Both the position numbers and the translations under genes were made by a program. Of a stretch of 40,110 nt of DNA, positions 14,864 to 23,048 are shown piece after piece. Location: positions 1-40,110 of the forward strand of contig JAEYTA010000190.1 in the NCBI GenBank assembly GCA_023434265.1, read 5' to 3'. The notes below the pieces were generated by a model. It was not told the origin of the DNA. It made no database searches and saw only the letters and a program-made list of their open reading frames with translations. Every line of letters starts with the position of its first letter. Within the stretch, counting starts at the first letter, position 1. This DNA comes from Pseudomonadota bacterium. GTDB lineage: Bacteria > Pseudomonadota > Alphaproteobacteria > Caulobacterales > Caulobacteraceae.

Positions 14864-16290
14864 GCGAACTCACCCCGCGCGAACGGATACGGGCTCACCG
14901 ACTTGGACCAGTCGTCCACGGTCAGCGGGCGGTCGACCGGCGGGGCGGCGCGTTCGGCGCAGGGGTGGCGGTGGCACAGGCGGCAGGCGGGACCGATGGG
15001 GGTGACCTCGGGCGCGGCGAGGTCGAGACCGCGGGCGTAGATCAGGCGGTGGGCGTGCTTCAGCTCGCAGCCGAGGCCGATGGCGAGGTCGTCGGTCTCG
15101 GTGAAGGCGTCGCGGCCCTGGCGGTCGACGGTGCGGGCGAGGGTGAACCAGCGCTGGCCGTCGGGCGTCTCGACGATCTGGGTGACGATGCGGCCGGGGG
15201 TGCGGAAGGCCGAGTGCAGCCGCCAGCGCGGGCAGGCGCCGCCGAAGCGGGAGAAGGGGAAGGCCCCGGCGGCGAAGCGCTTGGAGACGTTGCCGGCCTG
15301 GTCGACCCGCATGAGGAAGAAGGGCACGCCGCGGGCGGTGGGGCGCGACAGGGTGGTCAGCCGGTGCGCCGCCTGTTCGAAGGAGACGCCGAAGCGGGCC
15401 TGCAGGCGGGCGAGGTCGTAGCCGGTCGCCTCGGCCGTGGCCTGGAAGGCGGCGTAGGGCATGAGGATCGCGGCGGCGAGGGTGTTGGCCAGCGATACCT
15501 TGAGCAGGCGGCGGGTGGGCTCGTCGGGGGCAGTGGCGGCGTCGGCGAGGGCGGTAAGTTCGGCGTCGTGCTCGGCCAGGGCCAGCTGGAAGGCGACGGC
15601 GAAGGCACGGGACGATGGGCCGAGCGTCTCCGAAAGCAGCAGGCGGCGGCGGTGCGGGTCGAAGCGGCGCGTCCACTCCACCATGACGTCGTCGGGCAGG
15701 GTGCGCACCGACAGGCCGTGGCGGGCCTGCAGGCGGGCGCGGGCGCGGACCTCGAACGGCTCGCCGGGCGTCTCCGCTTCCAGCGCGGCGGCCAGCGCCT
15801 CGCCGGCGGCGTCCAGTTCGGGAAAGTGGTTGCGGCGCGACTGGACGTATTCGCGCACCCAGTCGGCGGGGGTCTCGTCGCCGACCCCGGTGGCCCCGGC
15901 CTCGACGGCGTCGCGGGCGCGGCGGTCGGCGAAGGCGCGGTAGAGGCGCAGCAGGGCGTCGGCGGCGGCGGGCTGGTCCTCGGCCAGCTGGACGATCTCG
16001 TGACGCGGCACGGCCAGGCCCTGGAACACCGGATCGGCGAAGGCCTCGGTCAGGCCCGCCTCGGTGGCCGGACCGCCGGAGGGGCCGAAGCTGCGCAGAT
16101 CGACGTCGTAGGTCTCGGCCAGACGCAGCAGCAGCTGGGCCGAGACCGGCCGCTGGTTGCGCTCGATGTGGTTGAGATAGCTCGGCGAACAGCCGAGATC
16201 GGTCGCCATCGCCGTCTGGGTCAGACCCAGATCGCGCCGCAGCCGCTTGAGGCGGCCGCCGAGGAACAGCTTGCGGTCGGCGACGTCCAT
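14701..16290 (-). CDS. ScfR/RamB-type regulator of acyl-CoA metabolism
   Basis: A 529-residue frame. Residues 1-471 match the short-chain fatty acyl regulator family: an XRE helix-turn-helix at 12-67 (LGLTQTAMATDLGCSPSYLN), an IrrE/ImmA-like (Peptidase_M78) middle, and a DUF2083 C-terminal domain with GPACRLCHRHPCAERA and ending SPYPFA. RamB (glyoxylate genes) and PccR/MccR (propionyl-CoA genes) are relatives. Residues 472-529 are a low-quality Ser/Arg-rich tail antisense to the peptidase gene. One extra base in the GGGG run at 14873-14876 would bring a TGA at 14870-14872 into frame, giving a normal 473 residues. The gene is divergent from aceA and likely controls it. Confidence 0.88.
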   Translation of the reverse strand: MDVADRKLFLGGRLKRLRRDLGLTQTAMATDLGCSPSYLNHIERNQRPVSAQLLLRLAETYDVDLRSFGPSGGPATEAGLTEAFADPVFQGLAVPRHEIVQLAEDQPAAADALLRLYRAFADRRARDAVEAGATGVGDETPADWVREYVQSRRNHFPELDAAGEALAAALEAETPGEPFEVRARARLQARHGLSVRTLPDDVMVEWTRRFDPHRRRLLLSETLGPSSRAFAVAFQLALAEHDAELTALADAATAPDEPTRRLLKVSLANTLAAAILMPYAAFQATAEATGYDLARLQARFGVSFEQAAHRLTTLSRPTARGVPFFLMRVDQAGNVSKRFAAGAFPFSRFGGACPRWRLHSAFRTPGRIVTQIVETPDGQRWFTLARTVDRQGRDAFTETDDLAIGLGCELKHAHRLIYARGLDLAAPEVTPIGPACRLCHRHPCAERAAPPVDRPLTVDDWSKSVSPYPFARGEFAQAPGTIPARAISPVTTARGSSTPRSSIASMSARREGSPETASSRPSHSARVST

Positions 16291-16301
16291 GCCCGCACGA
16301 T

Positions 16302-16314
16302 GTCACAAAATGAC
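16302..16314. promoter_or_regulatory. Operator candidate 1, GTCACnnnRTGAC
   Basis: GTCACAAAATGAC, an inverted repeat with a near-perfect dyad, lies 11 nt upstream of the regulator start. A second site with the same consensus follows 25 bp away centre to centre. Position and repetition suggest binding by the ScfR-type protein and autoregulation. Confidence 0.6.
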
Positions 16315-16326
16315 TTAACAGCAAGT

Positions 16327-16339
16327 GTCACGTTGTGAC
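16327..16339. promoter_or_regulatory. Operator candidate 2, GTCACnnnRTGAC
   Basis: GTCACGTTGTGAC is a perfect 5-3-5 inverted repeat about 97 nt upstream of aceA, sharing the consensus GTCACnnnRTGAC with the site at 16302-16314. The 25-bp spacing would put two bound dimers about two and a half helical turns apart. Confidence 0.6.
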
Positions 16340-16435
16340 CAAACGACCTCACCGTGTCGGCCAAGCGTGTAGCAGTTTTGACCGTCGGGTGTTCTCCTCT
16401 CCGACATCGCCGCGCATCGGCATCGGAGACCCGCC

Positions 16436-17716
<1,281 letters not shown>

Positions 17717-17727
17717 GGAGAGACCCC

Positions 17728-17937
17728 ATGGAACCGATGTCCCGTCCCCAGGCCATCATCGACTTCTGTCTGGCGCCTCTGGCGCTGGACGGCGGCTCCG
17801 AGGCCGAGCGAGAGGTGCGCCGCCGGCTCGAGCATGTGATCGGCACCTTCCAGCGCAAGCTGGCCCAGCCGGTCGTGGTCGACTTCTCGCAGATGCCGTC
17901 CCAGGTCATCAACGAGGCCGCGCACGGCTACGAATAG
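17728..17937 (+). CDS. Small protein downstream of aceA
   Basis: A 69-residue protein starting at ATG 17728 with AAGGAGA about six bases upstream; a start at 17737 is possible. It is mostly helical (AEREVRRRLEHVIGTFQRKL) with a short C-terminal segment FSQMPSQVINEAAHGYE. It follows aceA by 11 nt and is probably co-transcribed. It converges with the histidine kinase gene with a 2-nt gap. I know no family for it. Confidence 0.68.
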   Translation: MEPMSRPQAIIDFCLAPLALDGGSEAEREVRRRLEHVIGTFQRKLAQPVVVDFSQMPSQVINEAAHGYE

Positions 17938-17939
17938 GG

Positions 17940-20219
17940 TCAGGCGGCGATCGAGGCGGCGGCGCCGCCGGGCAGGGTGAGCACCAGCTCGAGCAGCTCC
18001 GCCGCGTCGAACGGCTTGGCCAGGTGCCGGTCGGCCCCGGCGGCCTCGGCCGCGGCGATGTGCTCGGACAGGGCGTTGGCGGTGAGCATGACCACCGGCG
18101 TGCGCGGCAGGCCCATCGCCGCCTCGTGCAGGCGGATCTCGCGGGTCGCCGAGAGGCCGTCCATGACCGGCATCTGCATGTCCATCAGCACCACGTCGTA
18201 GTCGCCGTCGCGCACCGCCTCCACCGCCTCGGCGCCGTTCTCGACCGAGGTCAGCTCCACCTCGGCCTGGCCGAGGATCATCTCGACCACCTTGCGGTTG
18301 ACGGGATGGTCGTCGGCCAGCAGCACGCGGACCGGGCGGTCGTTGACCGGCGCGCCGGCCTCGGGCCCCGCCGTCGCCGCGGGGGCCGCCGCGGGCCGCA
18401 GCGGGATGGTCAGCATGAAGGCCGAACCGCCGCCCGGCTCGCTCTCGCAGTCGAGATGCCCGTCCATCATCTCGGCCAGCTGGCGCGAGATGGCGAGGCC
18501 GAGGCCGGAGCCGCCGAACTTGCGCGTGATGGCGCCGTCGGCCTGCTCGAAGCGGCTGAACAGGCGATCGCGGGTGTCCGAATCGAAGCCGATGCCGGTG
18601 TCCTCGATCGAGAAGCGCAGCGTCGGCCGGCCGGCCATGTCGGGGCCGGGAGCGGCGGTCAGGCAGACGAAGCCCTGGGCGGTGAACTTGACGGCGTTGG
18701 ACACCAGGTTGGTGAGGATCTGCTTCAGGCGCACGACGTCGCCGGCGATCCAGCGATCCGCCGCCGGATCGATCTCGACGAAGAACTGCAGCCCCTTGTC
18801 CCGCGCCGAGGCCTCGTAGAGCCGGGCGGCCTCGCGCACGGCGCGGCCGAGGTCGAACGGCTCGTCGGTCAGCTCCAGCCGGCCGGATTCGACGCGGGCG
18901 AGGTCGAGGATGTCGCTGAGCAGGACCTGCAGCGTCTGGCCGGAGGACTGGATCAGGCCCAGCATCTCCTTCTGGGCCGGGCCGAGTTCGGTGTTGGCCA
19001 GCGCCTGGGCCACGCCGATCACCCCGTTCAGGGGCGTGCGGATCTCGTGGCTCATGTTGGCGAGAAACTGGCTCTTGGCGCCGTTGGCCGCCTCGGCGGC
19101 GTCACGCGCCTCGGCCAGCGCCCGGGCGTCGTGCTTCAGTTCGGTGATGTCCGTGCACACGGTGACGATGCCGCCGGCCGCGGTGCGGCGGTCCGACACC
19201 CGCAGCCAGCGGTCGCCGGCGATGTGCTGCTCCATGGTGCTGGACAGGGCGGCGCGGGTGGCCAGCCGCTGCTCGATCCACTCCGCCTCGCGGCCCTTGG
19301 CGTCGGCGTAGAGCCCTTCTTCCAGGCCGATCTGGATGATCTCGCGGAAGGTCATGCCGGGTTGGAGATTGGACGACAGCTCAGGGTTCACCTCGGCGTA
19401 GCGGCTGTTCCACAGCACCAGCCGGTCGTCGGCGTCGAAGAAGGCCATGCCGTCGGGCATGGCGTCGACGGCCTCGCGGATGTGCGCGAGGGCGCCCACC
19501 CGGCTGCGCCAGCTCGTCCAGATCACGATGGACACGACCCCGGCGAGGCCGGCGATCATGGCCACCAGCACGGTCGTCATGGTGTGGGCGGACACGCTCC
19601 AGCCGTCGACGACGACCGGCCCCGGCTGGAGGGTCATGGCGCTCATCGAACCGAAATGCAGGATCACCACGGCCAGGGCGGTGCTGACCGCGGCGCCGGC
19701 CCGGCCCAGCGGACCGCGGCCGTGGACGAAGGCGGCGCCGAGGGCGGCGACCCCGATCCCGGCGGCCACGGCCCCGGCGGCCAGCGACGGGCTCCAGACG
19801 ATCAGTCCCGGCAGGACGAGACCGGCGACGCCGAGAAAGTGCATGGCCGCGATGCCCGACAGGCCCAGCGCCGCGGCGAGGGCGCGATGCAGCGGACCGG
19901 GCCGGCGCAGGGCGACCAGGCAGGCCAGCGCCAAGCTGGCGAAGGCCATGAAGAAGGAGGCGACGGTCAGCGGCACGCCGTAGCGGATCGAGCCGCCGGC
20001 GTCATAACCCTGCATCGCGAGGAAGTGGGTGGAGAAGACCGCCACGCCGCCGACCAGCGCGGCCAGCATGGCGCGATTTCGTTGCCGGCTGCCGCTCAGA
20101 CCGCGGGCCCGGGCGAGCAGCTGCCAGGTCGTGATCGCACCGCACACGCAGATCACGGCCGCGGCCGCGGTCCAGCGCCAGTCATGCTGGAAGGCGATGC
20201 AGTAGAGAATGCGGTCCAA
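17940..20219 (-). CDS. MHYT-PAS hybrid sensor histidine kinase
   Basis: A 759-residue membrane-bound hybrid kinase. Residues 1-245 contain seven or so membrane helices with MHYT-like repeats (STHFLAMQGY, AAMHFLGVAG, ILHFGSMSAM), a domain proposed to sense oxygen, CO or NO through metal ions. A PAS domain follows (about 255-365), then HisKA with H391 in NMSHEIRTPLNG, an ATPase domain with DTGIGF and GGSGLGLAIS, and a receiver domain with D680 in LMDMQMPVMDG. No output domain is present, so a phosphotransfer partner is expected elsewhere. The Shine-Dalgarno AAGGGGG lies in a strong hairpin. Confidence 0.94.
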   Translation of the reverse strand: MDRILYCIAFQHDWRWTAAAAVICVCGAITTWQLLARARGLSGSRQRNRAMLAALVGGVAVFSTHFLAMQGYDAGGSIRYGVPLTVASFFMAFASLALACLVALRRPGPLHRALAAALGLSGIAAMHFLGVAGLVLPGLIVWSPSLAAGAVAAGIGVAALGAAFVHGRGPLGRAGAAVSTALAVVILHFGSMSAMTLQPGPVVVDGWSVSAHTMTTVLVAMIAGLAGVVSIVIWTSWRSRVGALAHIREAVDAMPDGMAFFDADDRLVLWNSRYAEVNPELSSNLQPGMTFREIIQIGLEEGLYADAKGREAEWIEQRLATRAALSSTMEQHIAGDRWLRVSDRRTAAGGIVTVCTDITELKHDARALAEARDAAEAANGAKSQFLANMSHEIRTPLNGVIGVAQALANTELGPAQKEMLGLIQSSGQTLQVLLSDILDLARVESGRLELTDEPFDLGRAVREAARLYEASARDKGLQFFVEIDPAADRWIAGDVVRLKQILTNLVSNAVKFTAQGFVCLTAAPGPDMAGRPTLRFSIEDTGIGFDSDTRDRLFSRFEQADGAITRKFGGSGLGLAISRQLAEMMDGHLDCESEPGGGSAFMLTIPLRPAAAPAATAGPEAGAPVNDRPVRVLLADDHPVNRKVVEMILGQAEVELTSVENGAEAVEAVRDGDYDVVLMDMQMPVMDGLSATREIRLHEAAMGLPRTPVVMLTANALSEHIAAAEAAGADRHLAKPFDAAELLELVLTLPGGAAASIAA

Positions 20220-20226
20220 CGGCAGC

Positions 20227-20257
20227 CCCCTTCAGCCGACACTATCCGGCGAAGGGG
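20227..20257 (-). promoter_or_regulatory. Hairpin hiding the kinase ribosome binding site
   Basis: On the minus strand, CCCCTTC and GAAGGGG (7 bp) plus an inner GCCG/CGGC helix (one bulged base, 8-nt loop) form an 11-bp stem. Its 3' arm contains the Shine-Dalgarno AAGGGGG, six bases before the ATG at 20219. It could hold translation low until opened. It also lies just after the M23 peptidase stop, so a weak terminator role is an alternative, though no T-run follows. Confidence 0.45.
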
Positions 20258-20281
20258 TGAAGAAAGCGTGGGCGTTCGGCG

Positions 20282-20899
20282 TCAGGCGACGGCGGCGGCC
20301 ACCACGACGGCGAATTCCTCGCCCATGACCCGCGTCGGGTCGATCTGGCGATCCCCGCGACGGACCTCGAAATGCAGGTGAGGGCCGGTCGAACGGCCGG
20401 TCGAGCCGACCAGTCCGATGCGCTCGTCGCAGTCGATGCGGTCGCCGGTGGCGACGTCGACGCGGCTGAGGTGGCCGTAGAGGGTGCTCATCCCGTTCGG
20501 GTGGCGGATTTCGATGAAGCGGCCGTAGCCGCCGGCGTCGTAGCCGGTGCGCAGCACCTCGCCCTCGGCCGCCGAGTAGACGCCGGTGCCCTGCGGCGCG
20601 GCGATGTCGACGCCCTCGTGGGCGCGGGTGCGGCCATTGAGGGTGCGCGTGCCGAAGCGGGAATTGATCGAATAGCCCTTCACCGGCTGGATGAAGGCGA
20701 TCTTGCGGGTCACCGGACCGGCGGGCTCGGCCACGGCGGTGACCGGCGGCGCCTCGGGCGCGACGGAGTAGTAGGGCACGGGGCCGGCGGCCTCGGGCGC
20801 AGGGGCGAAGGCCATGGCCATGACGGCGGTGGCGGCGAAACCGGCGATCTGGCCGGAATGAATCAGAAACGACCGGGCGGTCGGCAACAGGCGTCGCAT
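20282..20899 (-). CDS. M23 family peptidoglycan peptidase
   Basis: A 205-residue exported protein with an uncleaved or signal helix (residues 12-33) and a LytM/M23 domain at 75-195. The zinc ligands are H94 and D98 (HEGVD) and H176, with H174 in GPHLHFEV as catalytic residue. It is expected to cut peptide crosslinks in peptidoglycan or to activate amidases. I chose ATG 20899, where the signal sequence begins; a longer frame to 21064 adds a Pro/Arg-rich stretch lying over the upstream terminator region. The histidine kinase starts 62 nt downstream. Confidence 0.93.
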   Translation of the reverse strand: MRRLLPTARSFLIHSGQIAGFAATAVMAMAFAPAPEAAGPVPYYSVAPEAPPVTAVAEPAGPVTRKIAFIQPVKGYSINSRFGTRTLNGRTRAHEGVDIAAPQGTGVYSAAEGEVLRTGYDAGGYGRFIEIRHPNGMSTLYGHLSRVDVATGDRIDCDERIGLVGSTGRSTGPHLHFEVRRGDRQIDPTRVMGEEFAVVVAAAVA

Positions 20900-21072
20900 G
20901 GGCGGCGTCGGCTCCGTGTTCGGCTCGGGCAGAGCAGGGAAGGGACGCCCGGTCCCGCCAGTCCGGCGAAACCTTGCGAGGGGGAGGTGTGCGTCCCTGG
21001 AGCCGGCAACCTGACGGCGAGCGGGGGCGACTTTGGGGCGGCCCGGGGCGGCAGGTCGTCGCACCCTGGAAC

Positions 21073-21115
21073 CGAAAGCGAAAAGGGCGCGAAGCCTTGC
21101 GGCCGCGCGCCCTTT
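21073..21115 (-). terminator. Rho-independent terminator after the GDSL autotransporter
   Basis: On the minus strand a 10-bp stem (AAAGGGCGCG with CGCGCCCTTT, 14-nt loop) is followed by TCGCTTTCGG. It begins 20 nt after the autotransporter stop at 21135, so it should separate that gene from the M23 gene downstream. Confidence 0.78.
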
Positions 21116-21134
21116 CCCCCGATTGTTCCGAAGC

Positions 21135-22958
21135 TTACTGCAGCGGCAGGGTGAAGGTTATGGCGCCAACATGGCTGTCGGCGGCGTCGCCGAAGCGGCC
21201 ACGGTAGCCCACCGTCATGGTCACCGGCCCGATGTCGGCGTCGACCCCGGCCGAGGCCAGCAGGGAGCCGCCGAACGGCTCCTCGAAGTCCCGCTCGAGC
21301 ACCTGGGCGGGGTTGGAGGCGATGCCGACCCGGACCGGATCGCCGCCGTCGCTGAGGGTGTCGCGGTAGCCGCCCTCGGCCCAGAACCGCAGGCCGTCGC
21401 CGCCGCCTTCGGCGCGCAGGGCGATCTCGGCCGAGGTGCCGTTCAGGGTGCGGTCGTCGTAGCTGTACTGGGCCGCGATGCCCTGCTCGATGTAGCTGTC
21501 GACGTCGGCCGACACGAAGCTGATGGCCGCGCGCGGCGACAGGGCGATGCCGCCCATGTCGAACCACATGCCGCCCTGCAGACGGGCGCCGAAGCTGGTT
21601 CCCGAGGTCTGGCCGGAATGGACCACCGGGGCCAGGGCGGTCACGCGCGTGATGCCGTCGTAGTTGTCGATCGAGCCGCCCACGACGCCGTTGACGAACA
21701 TGTCGCCCGAGCGCCAGCCGCCGGCGAAGTCGATGCCGAAGCTCTGCACGTCGAACTCCATCGGACCGGCCTCCACCTCGGTGGTGCGGAAGCTGGCGGC
21801 GAGGCCGAAGCGCCTCGTCTCCGAGGTGGCGTAGTCGAAGCTGACCCGGCCGCCCCAGCTGGTGGCGTCGGCGGCGGCGACCGGCCCGCGGGCATCCGTC
21901 TCGACGCTGTCGGCGAGCAGGCCGAAGGTCATCTGCATGCCCGGCGTCCAGGCGCCCCGGCCGGAGAGGCCTTCGGTGGCGAGGTCCAGCAGGTCCTCGC
22001 GCTGGCGGTAGCCGGTCTCGGCCTGCACCGTCGACTGGGCCCCGAGGTCGCCGTAGTAGAGGTAGTCGGTGGCCAGGGCCGCGATCAGCTGGTGGCCGGC
22101 GGCGGTCGGGTGGACGCTGTCCCAGTACAGGTAGCCGTCGGGATCGGCGCAGACCGTGACGCCGTTGAAGCAGGCGTCGGTGGCGTTGCTCAGGCCGAAG
22201 CGGCCCGGATTGGCGGCCAGCGGATCGCTGATCTTGTACAGATCCATCAGGATGATGTTGGTGTCCGGCCGCAGCGCCGCTGTGGCCGTCAGCCGGCCGA
22301 GCAGGGCGCTGTTGAAGGTCTGGCCGGCGAAGTCGGCGAGCGGCGAGGCCGGCAGGCCGGGGCCCTGGTTGAACTGGGGCGTGATGCCGAGGCGGGGCAG
22401 GTTGGTCACCAGGATGGTGCCGGCGCCGGCGGCGGCGACCTCGTTGACGATGAAGTCGATGTCGGCGGCGGCGGCTTGGGCGATGGGGGCGATGGTCCCG
22501 GCCGGATTGGCCGACACCGCGGCGACCGGGACGCCCTGGAAGATGTTGTTGGCGCCGCCGAGGATGCTGACCAGGTCGTTGTCGTCGAAGGTGCCGCCGC
22601 CGCCGAGATAGGCCAGCAGCTGGTTGCGCATGCCGGGAGGCGACAGCGCCGAGTCGGTGCGGGCGCCGCCGAAGGCGTAGTTGACGCTGCCGTCGACCGA
22701 GGCCCCGGCGGTGTAGCGGCCGACGGTGAAGCCGAGCAGTTCGGTGAACACGGGCCCGTTCGAGAAGCGGCCCTGGTAATAGGGCGGCGACAGCGGCGTG
22801 GTCCCGCCGGTGGCGGCGTACAGGTTGCCGTTGTCGCTCAGGCTGTCGCCGAACACGACGATGCGGTCGTAGCTCTGGGCGTTCGCGGCCGAGGCGACCG
22901 CGCCCACGGCGGCGGCGGCCAGCGCGGCGGCGGCCGCGTTGCGCAGGAAACGAGACAT
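21135..22958 (-). CDS. GDSL esterase autotransporter (EstA-like)
   Basis: A 607-residue type V secretion protein. It has a signal peptide (residues 1-27, ending ANA), an N-terminal SGNH/GDSL hydrolase domain and a C-terminal autotransporter beta-barrel (about 330-607). Block I is GDSLSD with nucleophile S39; GGANN corresponds to block III and DSVHPTAAGH to block V with the catalytic Asp/His. The barrel part shows alternating strands (WGGRVSFDYA, SFGARLQGGMWFDMGG, LRFWAEGGYR). The protein ends TFTLPLQ rather than in an aromatic residue, unusual for outer-membrane barrels. It resembles EstA, a surface esterase acting on short lipids. GGGAGG precedes the ATG by six bases. Confidence 0.92.
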   Translation of the reverse strand: MSRFLRNAAAAALAAAAVGAVASAANAQSYDRIVVFGDSLSDNGNLYAATGGTTPLSPPYYQGRFSNGPVFTELLGFTVGRYTAGASVDGSVNYAFGGARTDSALSPPGMRNQLLAYLGGGGTFDDNDLVSILGGANNIFQGVPVAAVSANPAGTIAPIAQAAAADIDFIVNEVAAAGAGTILVTNLPRLGITPQFNQGPGLPASPLADFAGQTFNSALLGRLTATAALRPDTNIILMDLYKISDPLAANPGRFGLSNATDACFNGVTVCADPDGYLYWDSVHPTAAGHQLIAALATDYLYYGDLGAQSTVQAETGYRQREDLLDLATEGLSGRGAWTPGMQMTFGLLADSVETDARGPVAAADATSWGGRVSFDYATSETRRFGLAASFRTTEVEAGPMEFDVQSFGIDFAGGWRSGDMFVNGVVGGSIDNYDGITRVTALAPVVHSGQTSGTSFGARLQGGMWFDMGGIALSPRAAISFVSADVDSYIEQGIAAQYSYDDRTLNGTSAEIALRAEGGGDGLRFWAEGGYRDTLSDGGDPVRVGIASNPAQVLERDFEEPFGGSLLASAGVDADIGPVTMTVGYRGRFGDAADSHVGAITFTLPLQ

Positions 22959-23048
22959 GAAAAACCTCCCTCGGCCGACGGAGCGCGGCCGTTGCGGGGC
23001 AGTCTGCGCCGCTTTGCCCGCCGCGCAAGATGCCGCCGGGGAAGCTTT

